Positions 7,760 to 17,247 are shown, counted from the first letter of the stretch. The stretch is 24,236 bases of DNA from an uncultured Bacillota bacterium (GCA_946541435.1 CAMNJK010000002.1:1-24236); one strand, 5' to 3'. A program made the numbers and translations. The notes: generated by a model not told the origin, from the sequence alone.

Positions 7760-9133
7760 ATGAAAGTAGCAGTAGTTGGTGCCGGCAAGCTGGGCGTCAA
7801 TATCGCCAGGACCCTTCTGGAGGGGGACAATGCCGTCACTGTGATCGATATAGATGAACATAAACTTCAGAAAGTCAGCGGGCAGATCGATGTCATGACC
7901 GTCACTGCCAACGCCAAGGAGATCTCCGCCCTGAAATCCATGGGCGTCTCTTCCTATGATTTTCTGATCACCACCACCAAGAGCGATGAGACCAATATCG
8001 TCATCGCTTCTTTCGCGAAGAAACTGGGCTGCGGCAAGGTCATTGCCCGGATCCGCGATCCGGAGCACATGTCCCAGCTGGATTTCATCAAGGAGCACAT
8101 GGACATCGACCATATCGTCAACCCGGACCTGGGCATCACCGTTGAGATCTATAAGTTCCTGGCGGAGAAATACACCCTGAGCAACGGCATCTTCAGCAGC
8201 GGGAAGATCTCCCTGCTGGAGTTTCACGTGACCCGGTACAAGGAACTGATCGGCCTGCCCATTCCGGACTTCCCGAAGATCCTGCCCAACATGCTGGTGG
8301 TGGGCATTTCCAGAAACGGCAAGGTCATCATCCCCCACGGTGAAGATGTCATCATGGCGGACGATTTCCTCTACGTCGTCGGCGAGAAGGAGCAGATCCA
8401 GGCCCTGAACAGCAAGGTCCATGAACGGGGCAAGTACACGGACCTGCAGAAGGTCATGATCCTGGGCGGCGGCAAGACCGGGTTCTATCTGGCCCGGATG
8501 CTGTCGGAATTCGGCGCCGCTGTCAAAGTCATCGAACGGGATCCGGAACGGTGCCATTATCTGGCCACCCACCTGAATGACGTCATGGTGCTGCGGGGCA
8601 ATGCCTCCGACCTGACCCTGCTGGAAGAAGAAAACATGGAATCCATGGACGCGGTGGTCACTGCCACCGGTTTTGATGAGGACAACCTGCTGCTGGCCCT
8701 GATGGCCAAACAGCGGGGCGTGGAAGATGTGATCGCCAAGATCAGCCGTTCCACCTATGTGGACATCATCTCCGCCCTGGGCATCGACATGGCCCTGAAC
8801 CCGCTGGATATCACCACCAGCACCATCGCCAGGCTGGTACAGGGGAAGAAAAAAGTTCTTTCCTCCCAGCTGATCCAGGGACAGGCGGAACTGATGGAAG
8901 TCATCGCCAATCCCTATATGGATTTTGTGGGCGTTCCCCTGAAGGACCTGTCTCTGCCCAAGAGCGTTATCATCGCCGCCATTCACCGCGGCAACGAAGT
9001 TATCATCCCCGACGGAAACACGGTCATCCAGGAGGGCGATCGTGTCATCATGCTGGGGCTCATCAGCGATATCACCAGCATTGAAAAGCTTCTGAAGGAC
9101 AACAGAAAGCTTCATTTGCTGTTTGGCAGGTGA
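7760..9133 (+). CDS. trkA: Trk potassium-uptake regulatory subunit TrkA (tandem RCK)
   Basis: Cytoplasmic nucleotide-binding ring that gates the TrkH K+ channel. The 457-aa protein is the full-length duplicated form with two RCK_N/TrkA_C halves. The first Rossmann motif is VVGAGKLGVNIA at residues 5-16, with acidic residues at the end of beta-2 (VIDID, 28-32). The second is ILGGGKTGFYLA at 234-245 (VIERD follows). TrkA_C domains occupy roughly 135-215 and 370-455. The start follows GAAAGG and lies 46 nt after the predicted -10. The stop overlaps the beginning of the first trkH region, showing tight coupling. Co-transcription with two trkH genes argues for one regulator serving two channels. 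Confidence 0.96.
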   Translation: MKVAVVGAGKLGVNIARTLLEGDNAVTVIDIDEHKLQKVSGQIDVMTVTANAKEISALKSMGVSSYDFLITTTKSDETNIVIASFAKKLGCGKVIARIRDPEHMSQLDFIKEHMDIDHIVNPDLGITVEIYKFLAEKYTLSNGIFSSGKISLLEFHVTRYKELIGLPIPDFPKILPNMLVVGISRNGKVIIPHGEDVIMADDFLYVVGEKEQIQALNSKVHERGKYTDLQKVMILGGGKTGFYLARMLSEFGAAVKVIERDPERCHYLATHLNDVMVLRGNASDLTLLEEENMESMDAVVTATGFDEDNLLLALMAKQRGVEDVIAKISRSTYVDIISALGIDMALNPLDITTSTIARLVQGKKKVLSSQLIQGQAELMEVIANPYMDFVGVPLKDLSLPKSVIIAAIHRGNEVIIPDGNTVIQEGDRVIMLGLISDITSIEKLLKDNRKLHLLFGR

Positions 9134-9138
9134 TCATC

Positions 9139-10617
9139 ATGGGTCCGACCATTCGATCTTTTATCAGGATCTCAGGCATCCTCCTGATGTTTCTCGGTCC
9201 TGCGCTGATACTGACCTTTCTCGTTTCCGCCGTCTGCGGCGAATGGCGGGAAGGTTCCAGTTTCCTGTGGCTGGGATGTCTGGTCTTCCTGGCAGGAATC
9301 GCCTGCCGCGCCCTGCCCGGCGGCCACCAGAAAAAAATGCAGCTGGGAGACGGCTTTCTCCTGGTGACCATCCTGTGGCTGCTGATGTGCGTGATCGGCG
9401 CCCTGCCCTATCTGACCTGCGGGATCCTGCGTCCCGTGGATGCTTTTTTTGAGTCATGTTCCGGATTCACCACCACCGGGGCCACCCTTTTCGCATCTCC
9501 CCGCATCCTGCCCCATGGGATCCTTTTCTGGCGCGCCATGACCGGCTGGCTGGGCGGCATCGGGACCCTGCTGATCGCCATCACACTGATGCCGGCGCTG
9601 GGCCTCAACGGGCAGCGGCTGAACACACCGGATAACTACGGGCCGGTGCTGGAAAAGATCACACAGAAAATGATCGCCAGCATCCGCCGCATTTCACTGA
9701 TCTACCTGGGACTGACTCTGGCAGGCGCAGCTGCGCTGACCATCAGCGGTCTTTCTCTGTACAACGGCCTGATCCACAGCATGTCTGCCGTCAGCACCTG
9801 CGGTTTCTCCAGGTACAGCGACGGCATCGGCCATTTTCAGGGGCCTGCCCCTGCACTGATCATCTGTATCATCATGATCATCAGCGGCATGAACTGGTTC
9901 CTGTTCCTGCGCCGGCCCAGAAACGGTCTTCGCGGTTTCCTGAAGAGTTCCGAGATCCGTCTCTACGGCTTCTTTCTCGGAGCAGCTGCCATCCTGATCG
10001 CCGCGGATCTGCTCCTGCAGACGCCTGCGGGAGCGCATCGGAATGATCCGCATGTCGGAAGCGCAGCCCTGGATGCCCTGTTCCACGCAGCCTCTTTCCT
10101 GACCACCACCGGATTCGCCGGCACCAGATACGATCTCTGGCCCTCTTTCAGCCAGTCCATCCTGCTGGTCCTCATGTTCTGCGGTGCCTGTACCGCATCT
10201 GCCGGCGGCGGCCTGAAACTGGCAAGGGTCAGCATCCTGCTCAAACTGATCCGGCATGGAGTTTCCACCAGACTCCATTCCAATTTCTTCGAGACGGTCC
10301 AGATGAACGGGCAGGGACTGCCTTCGGATACCGTATCCGGCGCAGCCACGATGCCCTTCCTGTTTTTCATAGCTCTGTTCTCCGGCACATTTCTGCTGAC
10401 ATTCGGCAATGTGTCCCTCTCTGAGGCCTTTAATGCCTCTGCCGCCTGCCTTTGCAATACAGGGCATGCCTTCGGCGCCATTGCGGAGAGCGGCGCCTTC
10501 ATGAGCTTCGGCGGTGTGTCGAAATGTGTATTATCGCTGCTGATGCTGGGAGGACGCCTGGAGCTGTACGCCATCGTGATTCTTCTGACCCCGGGCTACT
10601 GGACCCAGGGACGGTGA
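9139..10617 (+). CDS. trkH: TrkH-family K+ transporter, first copy
   Basis: Polytopic inner-membrane K+ channel/transporter subunit with four M1-P-M2 repeats. With the ATG at 9139 it is 492 aa. The four selectivity-filter loops all keep the key glycine: TTTGAT (111-116), STCGFS (219-224), TTTGFA (322-327) and CNTGHAFG (439-446). ASAGGGLKLAR (about 353-363) is the usual conserved loop, and GRLELYAIVILL is the C-terminal signature. A GTG at 9130, overlapping the trkA stop as GTGA, could also start the gene. The ATG is preferred because AGGTGA lies five bases upstream. It differs clearly from the second TrkH downstream. Confidence 0.94.
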   Translation: MGPTIRSFIRISGILLMFLGPALILTFLVSAVCGEWREGSSFLWLGCLVFLAGIACRALPGGHQKKMQLGDGFLLVTILWLLMCVIGALPYLTCGILRPVDAFFESCSGFTTTGATLFASPRILPHGILFWRAMTGWLGGIGTLLIAITLMPALGLNGQRLNTPDNYGPVLEKITQKMIASIRRISLIYLGLTLAGAAALTISGLSLYNGLIHSMSAVSTCGFSRYSDGIGHFQGPAPALIICIIMIISGMNWFLFLRRPRNGLRGFLKSSEIRLYGFFLGAAAILIAADLLLQTPAGAHRNDPHVGSAALDALFHAASFLTTTGFAGTRYDLWPSFSQSILLVLMFCGACTASAGGGLKLARVSILLKLIRHGVSTRLHSNFFETVQMNGQGLPSDTVSGAATMPFLFFIALFSGTFLLTFGNVSLSEAFNASAACLCNTGHAFGAIAESGAFMSFGGVSKCVLSLLMLGGRLELYAIVILLTPGYWTQGR

Positions 10618-10626
10618 GGTGTGTAT

Positions 10627-12099
10627 ATGATCTCAAGGAAAAACAATTACAAAGCCCTCATCAGGATCCTGGGCACCATTTCCCTGATCATTGGGATCAC
10701 CATGCTGATCCCGCTGGTTTTCGCCGCCGTCACCGGAGAGGAAGCTGCCCTCCGGGCCTTTGGCATCTGCGCCCCTGTGACCATCGCCATCGGACTGATC
10801 GTGTTCCTGGTGTGCCGGTTCGACCGGTCCAGTTTTCACAGCCGGGACGGATTCCTGATCGTTACGCTCTGCTGGCTGCTGGCGTCCCTGATCGGCATGT
10901 TCCCCTACCAGCTCTCCGGCGTTACAGAGAACTGGATCGATGCTTTCTTCGAATCAACATCCGGCATGTCCACCACCGGCTGCACCATCCTGCCGGACGG
11001 CGTGACTTCCCACAGCCTGCTTCTCTGGAAGACTCTGAGCTGCTGGCTGGGCGGCATGGGGATCCTGGTCTTCGTCATCTCCATTCTGCCGGCGCTGGGC
11101 ATCAGCGGACAGACCATCGTGCGGGCGGAAGCGCCCGGTCCGGTCTACCAGAAGACCACCACCCGGATCACCAACTCCACCAGGGCCTTGTATATCACTT
11201 ATTTTCTGTTCACAGTCCTGGAATTTATCCTGCTGATGCTTTCCGGGAAAATGACCTGCTATGAAGCTGTCATCACCGCCCTGGGAACCGTCAGTACCGG
11301 CGGCCTCGCTCCCGTCTCCGGCGGGATCGCTTCATTCAACAGCATCTATGTCGAGGTCGTCATCGCGGTCTTCTGCATTCTGGCTTCCATTAACTTCGTC
11401 CTGTATCAGTACGCCGTGACCGGCAGGATCCGGGAAGCTGCCCGCGATGTGGAACTGCGCGCCTTCCTGGTCATCATTGTCTTCACTACCCTCGTCTGCA
11501 CTTTCAGTCTGCTGCGGGCCGGCGCCCATGATCTTCCCCATGCCCTGGGCGAAGCATTCTTCCAGAGCGCCAGCATGTCCAGTACCGCAGGCTATGTGAG
11601 GACCGCCGGTCTGGTCTGGCCGGTGACCTGTCAGTTCATTCTGCTGACGGTGATGATCATCGGCGGCTGCGCTTCATCCACTGCCGGATCTGTCAAAGTC
11701 ATCCGGATCCTAGTCATGCTGCGGCTGGTCTCCAGAGGATGCATCCGTCGGATCCATCCCCGTTCAGTGGTGGCCGTGAAACTGGGCGGCAATGCAATTC
11801 CGGCCAACGTGGTTTCCAATATCACCGCTTTTCTCCTGACCTTTGCAGGGATCACGGTCCTGTCCGGCCTGATCCTGTCCCTGCAGGGCTATGACGCCGA
11901 GACCAACATGAGCACCGCCATCGCCATGCTCTCCAATACCGGCACCGCCATCACCCACGCGGTGGCCACCGGCTGCTTCTCCTTCTACGAAAACCCCGTT
12001 CTGAAGCTCTATCTCTGCGGGCTGATGATCACCGGTCGTCTGGAGCTGTTCACCGTGATCATCCTGTTCACCAGAAACTTCTGGGGCCGGAATCAGTAA
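10627..12099 (+). CDS. trkH: TrkH-family K+ transporter, second copy
   Basis: Second TrkH-type membrane subunit, 490 aa from the ATG at 10627. Its filter loops are STTGCT (115-120), STGGLA (223-228), STAGYV (319-324) and SNTGTA (436-441). The glycine is kept in each, but the flanking residues differ from the first copy, notably STAGYV where copy one has TTTGFA. SSTAGSVKVIR and GRLELFTVIILF are family signatures. The start is chosen because GAGGTG lies five bases upstream; a GTG at 10621 is in frame but lacks spacing. It begins nine bases after the first trkH stop, so all three trk genes form one operon. Different affinity or partner-ion preference of the two copies is inference. Confidence 0.94.
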   Translation: MISRKNNYKALIRILGTISLIIGITMLIPLVFAAVTGEEAALRAFGICAPVTIAIGLIVFLVCRFDRSSFHSRDGFLIVTLCWLLASLIGMFPYQLSGVTENWIDAFFESTSGMSTTGCTILPDGVTSHSLLLWKTLSCWLGGMGILVFVISILPALGISGQTIVRAEAPGPVYQKTTTRITNSTRALYITYFLFTVLEFILLMLSGKMTCYEAVITALGTVSTGGLAPVSGGIASFNSIYVEVVIAVFCILASINFVLYQYAVTGRIREAARDVELRAFLVIIVFTTLVCTFSLLRAGAHDLPHALGEAFFQSASMSSTAGYVRTAGLVWPVTCQFILLTVMIIGGCASSTAGSVKVIRILVMLRLVSRGCIRRIHPRSVVAVKLGGNAIPANVVSNITAFLLTFAGITVLSGLILSLQGYDAETNMSTAIAMLSNTGTAITHAVATGCFSFYENPVLKLYLCGLMITGRLELFTVIILFTRNFWGRNQ

Positions 12100-12125
12100 G
12101 CGGACGGCCAAAACGTCCCCGGCTT
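12098..12125 (+). other. Hairpin at the trkH2 stop codon
   Basis: TAAGC-GGACG, a 7-nt loop and CGTCC-(CCG)-GCTTA form a 10-bp stem with a three-base bulge, beginning in the trkH2 stop codon. No T run follows, so it is more likely a 3'-end stabiliser or part of the structured region than an independent terminator. Confidence 0.45.
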
Positions 12126-12198
12126 ATTCCTGACCGGCGGCACCTGCATCTATTATGTGGACAAATCGATTCCATCGGAGGCGTTTTTACCAACCAAA

Positions 12199-12286
12199 GG
12201 TGTGATTGCTTCGTCTAAGCTCTGATCATTACACCCTGCACGTCTAAAAGGGTGAAATAATTCCTGGCAAGGCCAGGTTTTTTTAT
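12199..12286 (+). ncRNA. Candidate structured RNA ending at a terminator
   Basis: Plus-strand RNA from here could form GGTGTGAT/ATTACACC (12199-12206 with 12228-12235), enclosing a GCTT/AAGC hairpin. Alternatively CACCCT/AGGGTG (12232-12237 with 12249-12254) can form. The two share 12232-12235 and exclude each other. Both hairpin loops show CGTCTAA (12212-12218 and 12241-12247). A terminator follows at 12263-12284. It may be the trkH2 3' UTR or a separate small RNA; no clear promoter of its own is seen. Confidence 0.35.
12263..12284 (+). terminator. Rho-independent terminator downstream of trkH2
   Basis: A perfect 6-bp GC-rich stem CCTGGC/GCCAGG (12263-12268 with 12272-12277) with a 3-nt AAG loop is followed by seven Ts (12278-12284). 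It ends the trk operon message or a small RNA from this intergenic region. Confidence 0.8.
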
Positions 12287-12345
12287 ACTTTGACATTATT
12301 TGTTGGTAAAATCGGCGTCTGCAAGAGGCGATTTGACCACACGAA

Positions 12346-12398
12346 TTCCGAGGACAGTGTTTTGAAGCCCCAACGCCTGGGTATGGCAGACCTCGGAA
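12346..12398. other. Long hairpin in the trkH2-hppA gap
   Basis: TTCCGAGG (12346-12353) pairs perfectly with CCTCGGAA (12391-12398). Inside, CCCA/TGGG around an ACGCC loop can form a second stem. It has no T run on either side, so it is not a terminator. It directly abuts copy B of the inverted element pair and may belong to the same RNA. I do not recognise the structure. Confidence 0.4.
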
Positions 12399-12411
12399 GC
12401 CTCATTTACTC

Positions 12412-12466
12412 AAAAAGAAAGACCGCCGCACCAGATCAGTTCTGATGCGGCAGTCTTTTGTTTTTA
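12412..12466. terminator. Bidirectional terminator between trkH2 and hppA
   Basis: The stem is AAAGAC-GCCGCA / TGCGGC-GTCTTT (12418-12430 with 12446-12458) with one C-A mismatch and an inner CAGA/TCTG extension. On the plus strand TTTTGTTTTT follows; on the minus strand CTTTCTTTTT follows. It lies 23 bp after the hppA stop and so ends the hppA message, while also stopping plus-strand transcripts. Confidence 0.85.
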
Positions 12467-12488
12467 TCGATTGTATATTGTCCGGATC

Positions 12489-14528
12489 TTAGCCGATCAG
12501 TCCGCCGATCGCTACGAACAGGGGAGCGAATACGACAGATACGATGGTCATCAGCTTGATCAGGATGTTGATGGACGGACCGGAGGTATCCTTGAACGGG
12601 TCACCTACAGTGTCGCCGACAACGGTAGCCTTGTGGGTATCGGAACCCTTGCCGCCGTAGTGGCCTTCCTCAACGTACTTCTTGGCATTGTCCCATGCGC
12701 CGCCTGCGTTGGCCATCATCAGTGCCATCAGGACACCTGCTGCCAGAGCGCCTGCCAGCATGCCGCCCAGAGCTTCAGGTCCCAGGATGATGCCGACTGC
12801 CAGCGGAGCGATGATCGCCATCAGACCGGGAACGATCATTTCCTTCAGCGCAGCCTGTGTGGAGATGTCAACACAGTGTGCATAGTCCGGCTTCACGGTT
12901 CCTGCCAGGATGCCTTCATCAGATCTGAACTGTCTTCTGACTTCTTCGATCATCTGGTTCGCTGCTCTTCCAACGGAGTTCATGGTGAAAGCAGAGAACA
13001 TGAAGGGCAGCATCGCGCCGATGAACAGACCGATGATTACGATCGGGTTCAGCAGGCTGATGGCGGACAGGCCGGTTACTGCAGCGTAGGATGCGAACAG
13101 AGCCAGAGCTGTCAGGGCAGCGGATCCGATAGCGAATCCCTTACCGATCGCAGCTGTGGTGTTGCCAACAGCATCCAGCTTGTCAGTGATCTCTCTGACC
13201 TCATGCGGCAGCTCGGACATTTCTGCAATACCGCCTGCATTGTCGGATACCGGGCCGTAAGCGTCGACCGCAACAGTCATACCTGTGGTGGACAGCATAC
13301 CGACCGCTGACAGAGCGATACCGTACATTCCCATGCCTGTGCCGACTGTTTCTGTAGCAAAGTATGCTGCAAAGATGCCGACTGCGATGCAGATGATCGG
13401 CCATACGGTGGACATCATGCCGACGCCCAGGCCGCTGATGATCGTGGTAGCAGCGCCTGTCTCGGACTGCTCCGCGATTTTCTTAACGGATTTGTAATCT
13501 CCGGAGGTGTAGATCTCTGTGATCTTACCGATGGCGACGCCGACCACCAGACCTGCGATGATGGCAATGGCGAAAGCATAGCTTCCCAGCATTGCCTTGG
13601 ACAGGATGATGGATACGATGACGACGCATCCGGATGCGATATATGTACCCATGTTCAGGGCATTCGCGGGGTTGGTGCCCTCTTTGCCTCTGACCAGCAT
13701 GATGCCGATGATGGATGAAATGATACCAACGGCCGCCATGATCAGCGGGAAGAGCGCTGCTGTAGCTTCATCAAACAGTCCGCCGGATGCTCCAGCCGCA
13801 ACTGCTGCCAGTGTGATCGCGGAAATAATGGAACCGACATAGGACTCATACAGGTCAGAACCCATACCGGCAACGTCACCAACGTTGTCACCGACGTTGT
13901 CAGCGATAACAGCCGGGTTTCTCGGGTCATCTTCCGGGATGCCTGCTTCGACCTTACCTACCAGGTCAGCGCCGACGTCAGCAGCCTTGGTGTAGATACC
14001 GCCGCCCACACGGCCGAACAGAGCCATGGAAGAAGCGCCGAATCCGAAACCGGTGACGCACTGTACGACGGTGGCCAGATCCAGGCAGACAACGACGATG
14101 GACAGACCGAACAGTCCCAGACCGGATACTGCCAGACCCATGACCGCGCCGGAACGGAAGGCGACCTTCAGTGCCTTGTTCATGCCGGATTCCTTCGCAG
14201 CCGCAGCTGTTCTGACATTACCCCATGTCGCAACGTTCATTCCGAAGAAACCAGCCAGCACGGACAGGACCGCGCCGAATACATAGAGGATCGCTGTGGT
14301 CACACTCTGCAGACCGAAGCCGATCAGCAGGGCGAGAACGATGATAACGATCGCCATGATCTTGTACTCTCTCTTCAGGAATGCGAACGCACCTTCTCTG
14401 ATAAAACCGGCGATTTCCTTCATCCGGTCTGTACCCTGGGGTGCCTTCTTGATCCACATAGCCAGTGAAATGGCTACGATCAGACCGATGATTGCCGCAC
14501 AAAGGGCAATCAGAGCTAAAGCTTTCAT
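12489..14528 (-). CDS. hppA: Membrane-bound cation-pumping pyrophosphatase (K+-dependent, probably Na+)
   Basis: Integral membrane enzyme of 679 aa that couples pyrophosphate hydrolysis to cation export. The family signatures are [20 protein letters not shown] (175-194) and DNVGD...[12 protein letters not shown] (210-229), which bind Mg-pyrophosphate. Ala460 and Gly463 in [11 protein letters not shown] mark the K+-dependent class; K+-independent enzymes carry Lys at 460. The glutamate of DLYES (Glu228) sits one helical turn earlier than in plant H+-pyrophosphatases, the position typical of Na+ pumps. An upstream in-frame ATG (14576) is rejected because [18 protein letters not shown] fits the family N-terminus, though GGAGG is rather far away (11 nt). 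Ion specificity needs assay. Confidence 0.95.
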   Translation of the reverse strand: MKALALIALCAAIIGLIVAISLAMWIKKAPQGTDRMKEIAGFIREGAFAFLKREYKIMAIVIIVLALLIGFGLQSVTTAILYVFGAVLSVLAGFFGMNVATWGNVRTAAAAKESGMNKALKVAFRSGAVMGLAVSGLGLFGLSIVVVCLDLATVVQCVTGFGFGASSMALFGRVGGGIYTKAADVGADLVGKVEAGIPEDDPRNPAVIADNVGDNVGDVAGMGSDLYESYVGSIISAITLAAVAAGASGGLFDEATAALFPLIMAAVGIISSIIGIMLVRGKEGTNPANALNMGTYIASGCVVIVSIILSKAMLGSYAFAIAIIAGLVVGVAIGKITEIYTSGDYKSVKKIAEQSETGAATTIISGLGVGMMSTVWPIICIAVGIFAAYFATETVGTGMGMYGIALSAVGMLSTTGMTVAVDAYGPVSDNAGGIAEMSELPHEVREITDKLDAVGNTTAAIGKGFAIGSAALTALALFASYAAVTGLSAISLLNPIVIIGLFIGAMLPFMFSAFTMNSVGRAANQMIEEVRRQFRSDEGILAGTVKPDYAHCVDISTQAALKEMIVPGLMAIIAPLAVGIILGPEALGGMLAGALAAGVLMALMMANAGGAWDNAKKYVEEGHYGGKGSDTHKATVVGDTVGDPFKDTSGPSINILIKLMTIVSVVFAPLFVAIGGLIG

Positions 14529-14569
14529 AATTGATGATACCTCCCTCACGTCTCCAACGATTATTATGA

Positions 14570-14589
14570 AAGGCATCAGATGATGCCTT
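14570..14589 (-). promoter_or_regulatory. Perfect hairpin in the hppA leader
   Basis: AAGGCATC, loop AGAT, GATGCCTT forms an 8-bp perfect stem about 40 bp before the hppA start. No T run follows on the minus strand, so it does not look like a terminator. It overlaps an unused upstream ATG and could influence hppA translation or message stability. Its function is unknown. Confidence 0.4.
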
Positions 14590-14685
14590 CTAAAACCGTC
14601 TCAACACGAATAATAATGAATGAAATAACTGATCCGGACCATGCAAAAGCTGGCGCTTTCACTGTAACGCCCGGTTATTTCCAAT

Positions 14686-14916
14686 TTATTCGATGGCTAC
14701 AAGGATCAGAGACAGCACGATGAACAGGATCGCCGTTACGGTGGAGATCTTGCTCAGGATCGCGTCATAGCCGGAACTTCTCTTCTTGCCGAACAGCTGC
14801 TCCGCGCCGCCGCCGATGGAGCCGGACAGTCCCGCGCTGTTGCTGGACTGCAGCAGAATGCTGATGGTCAGGATGATGCTGGCGATCAGCAGTATGATCT
14901 TAAGAGCTATACTCAT
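14686..14916 (-). CDS. secG: Preprotein translocase subunit SecG
   Basis: 76-aa integral membrane protein that assists the SecYE channel in protein export. Two hydrophobic helices (about residues 3-22 and 55-74) flank the conserved loop LLQSSNSAGLSGSIGGGAEQLFGKKR, the family hallmark, here with the usual Gly-rich turn. The ATG at 14916 follows a strong GAGGAGGT. It has its own promoter at 14947-14975 and lies just beyond the eno terminator. secG after eno is the standard Firmicutes order; normally rnr and smpB follow, but here hppA does, 157 bp downstream. Confidence 0.96.
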   Translation of the reverse strand: MSIALKIILLIASIILTISILLQSSNSAGLSGSIGGGAEQLFGKKRSSGYDAILSKISTVTAILFIVLSLILVAIE

Positions 14917-14946
14917 GTTGATACCTCCTCACAATTTAACTCAAAT

Positions 14947-14975
14947 ACTATATCACACTGAAATCCGGAAATCAA
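14947..14975 (-). promoter_or_regulatory. secG promoter (TTGATT-N17-TATAGT, extended -10)
   Basis: The minus strand reads TTGATT (14975-14970), 17 bases, then TATAGT (14952-14947), with TGA just before the -10. Spacing is ideal. The leader to secG is about 25-30 nt. hppA may be read from this promoter too, as no strong terminator separates the two genes. Confidence 0.75.
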
Positions 14976-15042
14976 CAGGGTTTGAGACCGAAATCCGGTA
15001 CTGATTATAGTTCTTATTTTCAGAACTTTGGGAAAAGAGCAC

Positions 15043-15079
15043 AAAAAAAGGCTGCTGTACCACTTTTGGCACAGCAGCC
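15043..15079 (-). terminator. Rho-independent terminator of the glycolytic operon (after eno)
   Basis: GGCTGCTGT/ACAGCAGCC (15050-15058 with 15071-15079) is a perfect 9-bp stem, extended by an inner CCA/TGG. Read on the minus strand it is followed by seven Ts (15049-15043). It sits 23 bp after the eno stop. Confidence 0.92.
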
Positions 15080-15102
15080 CCGGAATATCTTCCTTCCGCT
15101 CC

Positions 15103-16431
<1,329 letters not shown>

Positions 16432-16461
16432 TCAGTCTTGGTCAGACCAGCACTTCAGTAA

Positions 16462-17211
16462 TCAAAAGTCGATGATCGCCATCAGGTCAGCCGGCTTCAG
16501 GCTGGCGCCGCCCACCAGGGCTCCGTCGATCTCATCCATGTTCATGATCTCTGTGGCATTGGCCGGCTTCACGCTGCCGCCGTACTGCAGGATCACTTCA
16601 TCTGCCGCGTCTTCTCCGTACAGTTCGATCAGGACCTGACGAATGAATGCGCACATTTCTTCCGCCTGCTCCGGCGTCGCTGTTCTGCCTGTGCCGATGG
16701 CCCAGATGGGCTCATAGGCGATGACCACCCTGCGGATGTCCGCTTCCGGAATGCCTGCAAGGCCATCGGTCAGCTGTCTGCGGACCACATCAAACAGTTC
16801 GCCGGCGTCCCGCTGCTCCAGGCTTTCGCCCACGCACATGATGGGCTGGATCGGTCCTGCCAGCAGGGCCTTCAGCTTCAGGTTCACGGTCTCATCGGTC
16901 TCCGCGAAGTACTGACGCCGCTCTGAGTGGCCAACGATGCAGTAGTCCACGCCGATCTCTTCCAGCATTCCCACAGAAACTTCACCTGTGTAGGCGCCGG
17001 AGGGCTCAAAGTGCACGTTCTGCGCGCCTACGCCGATGCCGGTTCCCCGGAAGGCTTCCACCAGGGTATCCAGATCCGTGAAGGGAGCGCAGATGGCTGC
17101 CTTCACGTCGGTTCCCTGATAGAGTCCCTTGAATTCCTCAGCGAAAGCCGCTGCTTCCGCTTTTGTCTTGAACATTTTCCAATTTCCCGCGATAAACGGT
17201 GTTCTGATCAT
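16462..17211 (-). CDS. tpiA: Triose-phosphate isomerase
   Basis: Interconverts dihydroxyacetone phosphate and glyceraldehyde-3-phosphate. The 249-aa TIM barrel shows Asn10 and Lys12 in AGNWKMFKT, catalytic His95 in VGHSERRQYF, catalytic Glu167 in VIAYEPIWAIGTGRTATPEQ (phosphate loop included) and LVGGASLKPADLMAII at the C-terminus. The start MIRTPFIAGNWK is the normal family N-terminus. It lies 36 nt after pgk and 69 nt before eno in one minus-strand unit. Confidence 0.98.
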   Translation of the reverse strand: MIRTPFIAGNWKMFKTKAEAAAFAEEFKGLYQGTDVKAAICAPFTDLDTLVEAFRGTGIGVGAQNVHFEPSGAYTGEVSVGMLEEIGVDYCIVGHSERRQYFAETDETVNLKLKALLAGPIQPIMCVGESLEQRDAGELFDVVRRQLTDGLAGIPEADIRRVVIAYEPIWAIGTGRTATPEQAEEMCAFIRQVLIELYGEDAADEVILQYGGSVKPANATEIMNMDEIDGALVGGASLKPADLMAIIDF

Positions 17212-17247
17212 AATGATTATTCTCCTGATTTTTATTATCTGATAATA

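Larger units (their letters stand above)
12156..12341. repeat. Pair of related ~40-bp elements in inverted orientation
   Basis: Copy A (12156-12194, plus) and copy B (12341-12302, read on minus) both start TGTGG, one variable base, CAAATCG and both end TTTTACCAAC. By hand alignment about 29 of 40 positions agree. Copy B can fold on itself: GGTCAAATCG pairs with CGATTTTACC with one mismatch. Copy A folds less well. The copies enclose about 107 bp that carry a terminator. They could be terminal inverted repeats of a small non-autonomous element, or two copies of a structured RNA or protein-binding motif. I do not recognise the family. Confidence 0.6.

Noticed and set aside
7586..9115. Long open frame (about 509 codons) on the strand opposite trkA
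   Set aside because: It mirrors trkA exactly in extent, is rich in His/Asp/Gly without domain logic, and has no ribosome binding site. It is a GC-driven shadow.
12097..12120. GTAAGCGGACG at the trkH2 stop resembles IS66-family terminal repeats
   Set aside because: No matching inverted end or 8-bp target duplication was found in the window, and the bases belong partly to the trkH2 stop codon and a local hairpin.
12289..12318. TTGACA at 12290-12295 as a promoter for a plus-strand RNA
   Set aside because: No -10 hexamer lies at 16-18 bp; the TAAAAT that follows is only 11 bp away.
12156..12341. Reading the inverted pair as a proven MITE or an integron attC site
   Set aside because: No target-site duplication flanks it, and the core triplets do not fit the GTTRRRY/RYYYAAC pattern. 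It is kept as an unassigned repeat.
14641..14663. AAAGC/GCTTT hairpin after secG as a terminator
   Set aside because: The stem is only 5 bp and just three further Ts follow. Read-through from secG into hppA remains possible.
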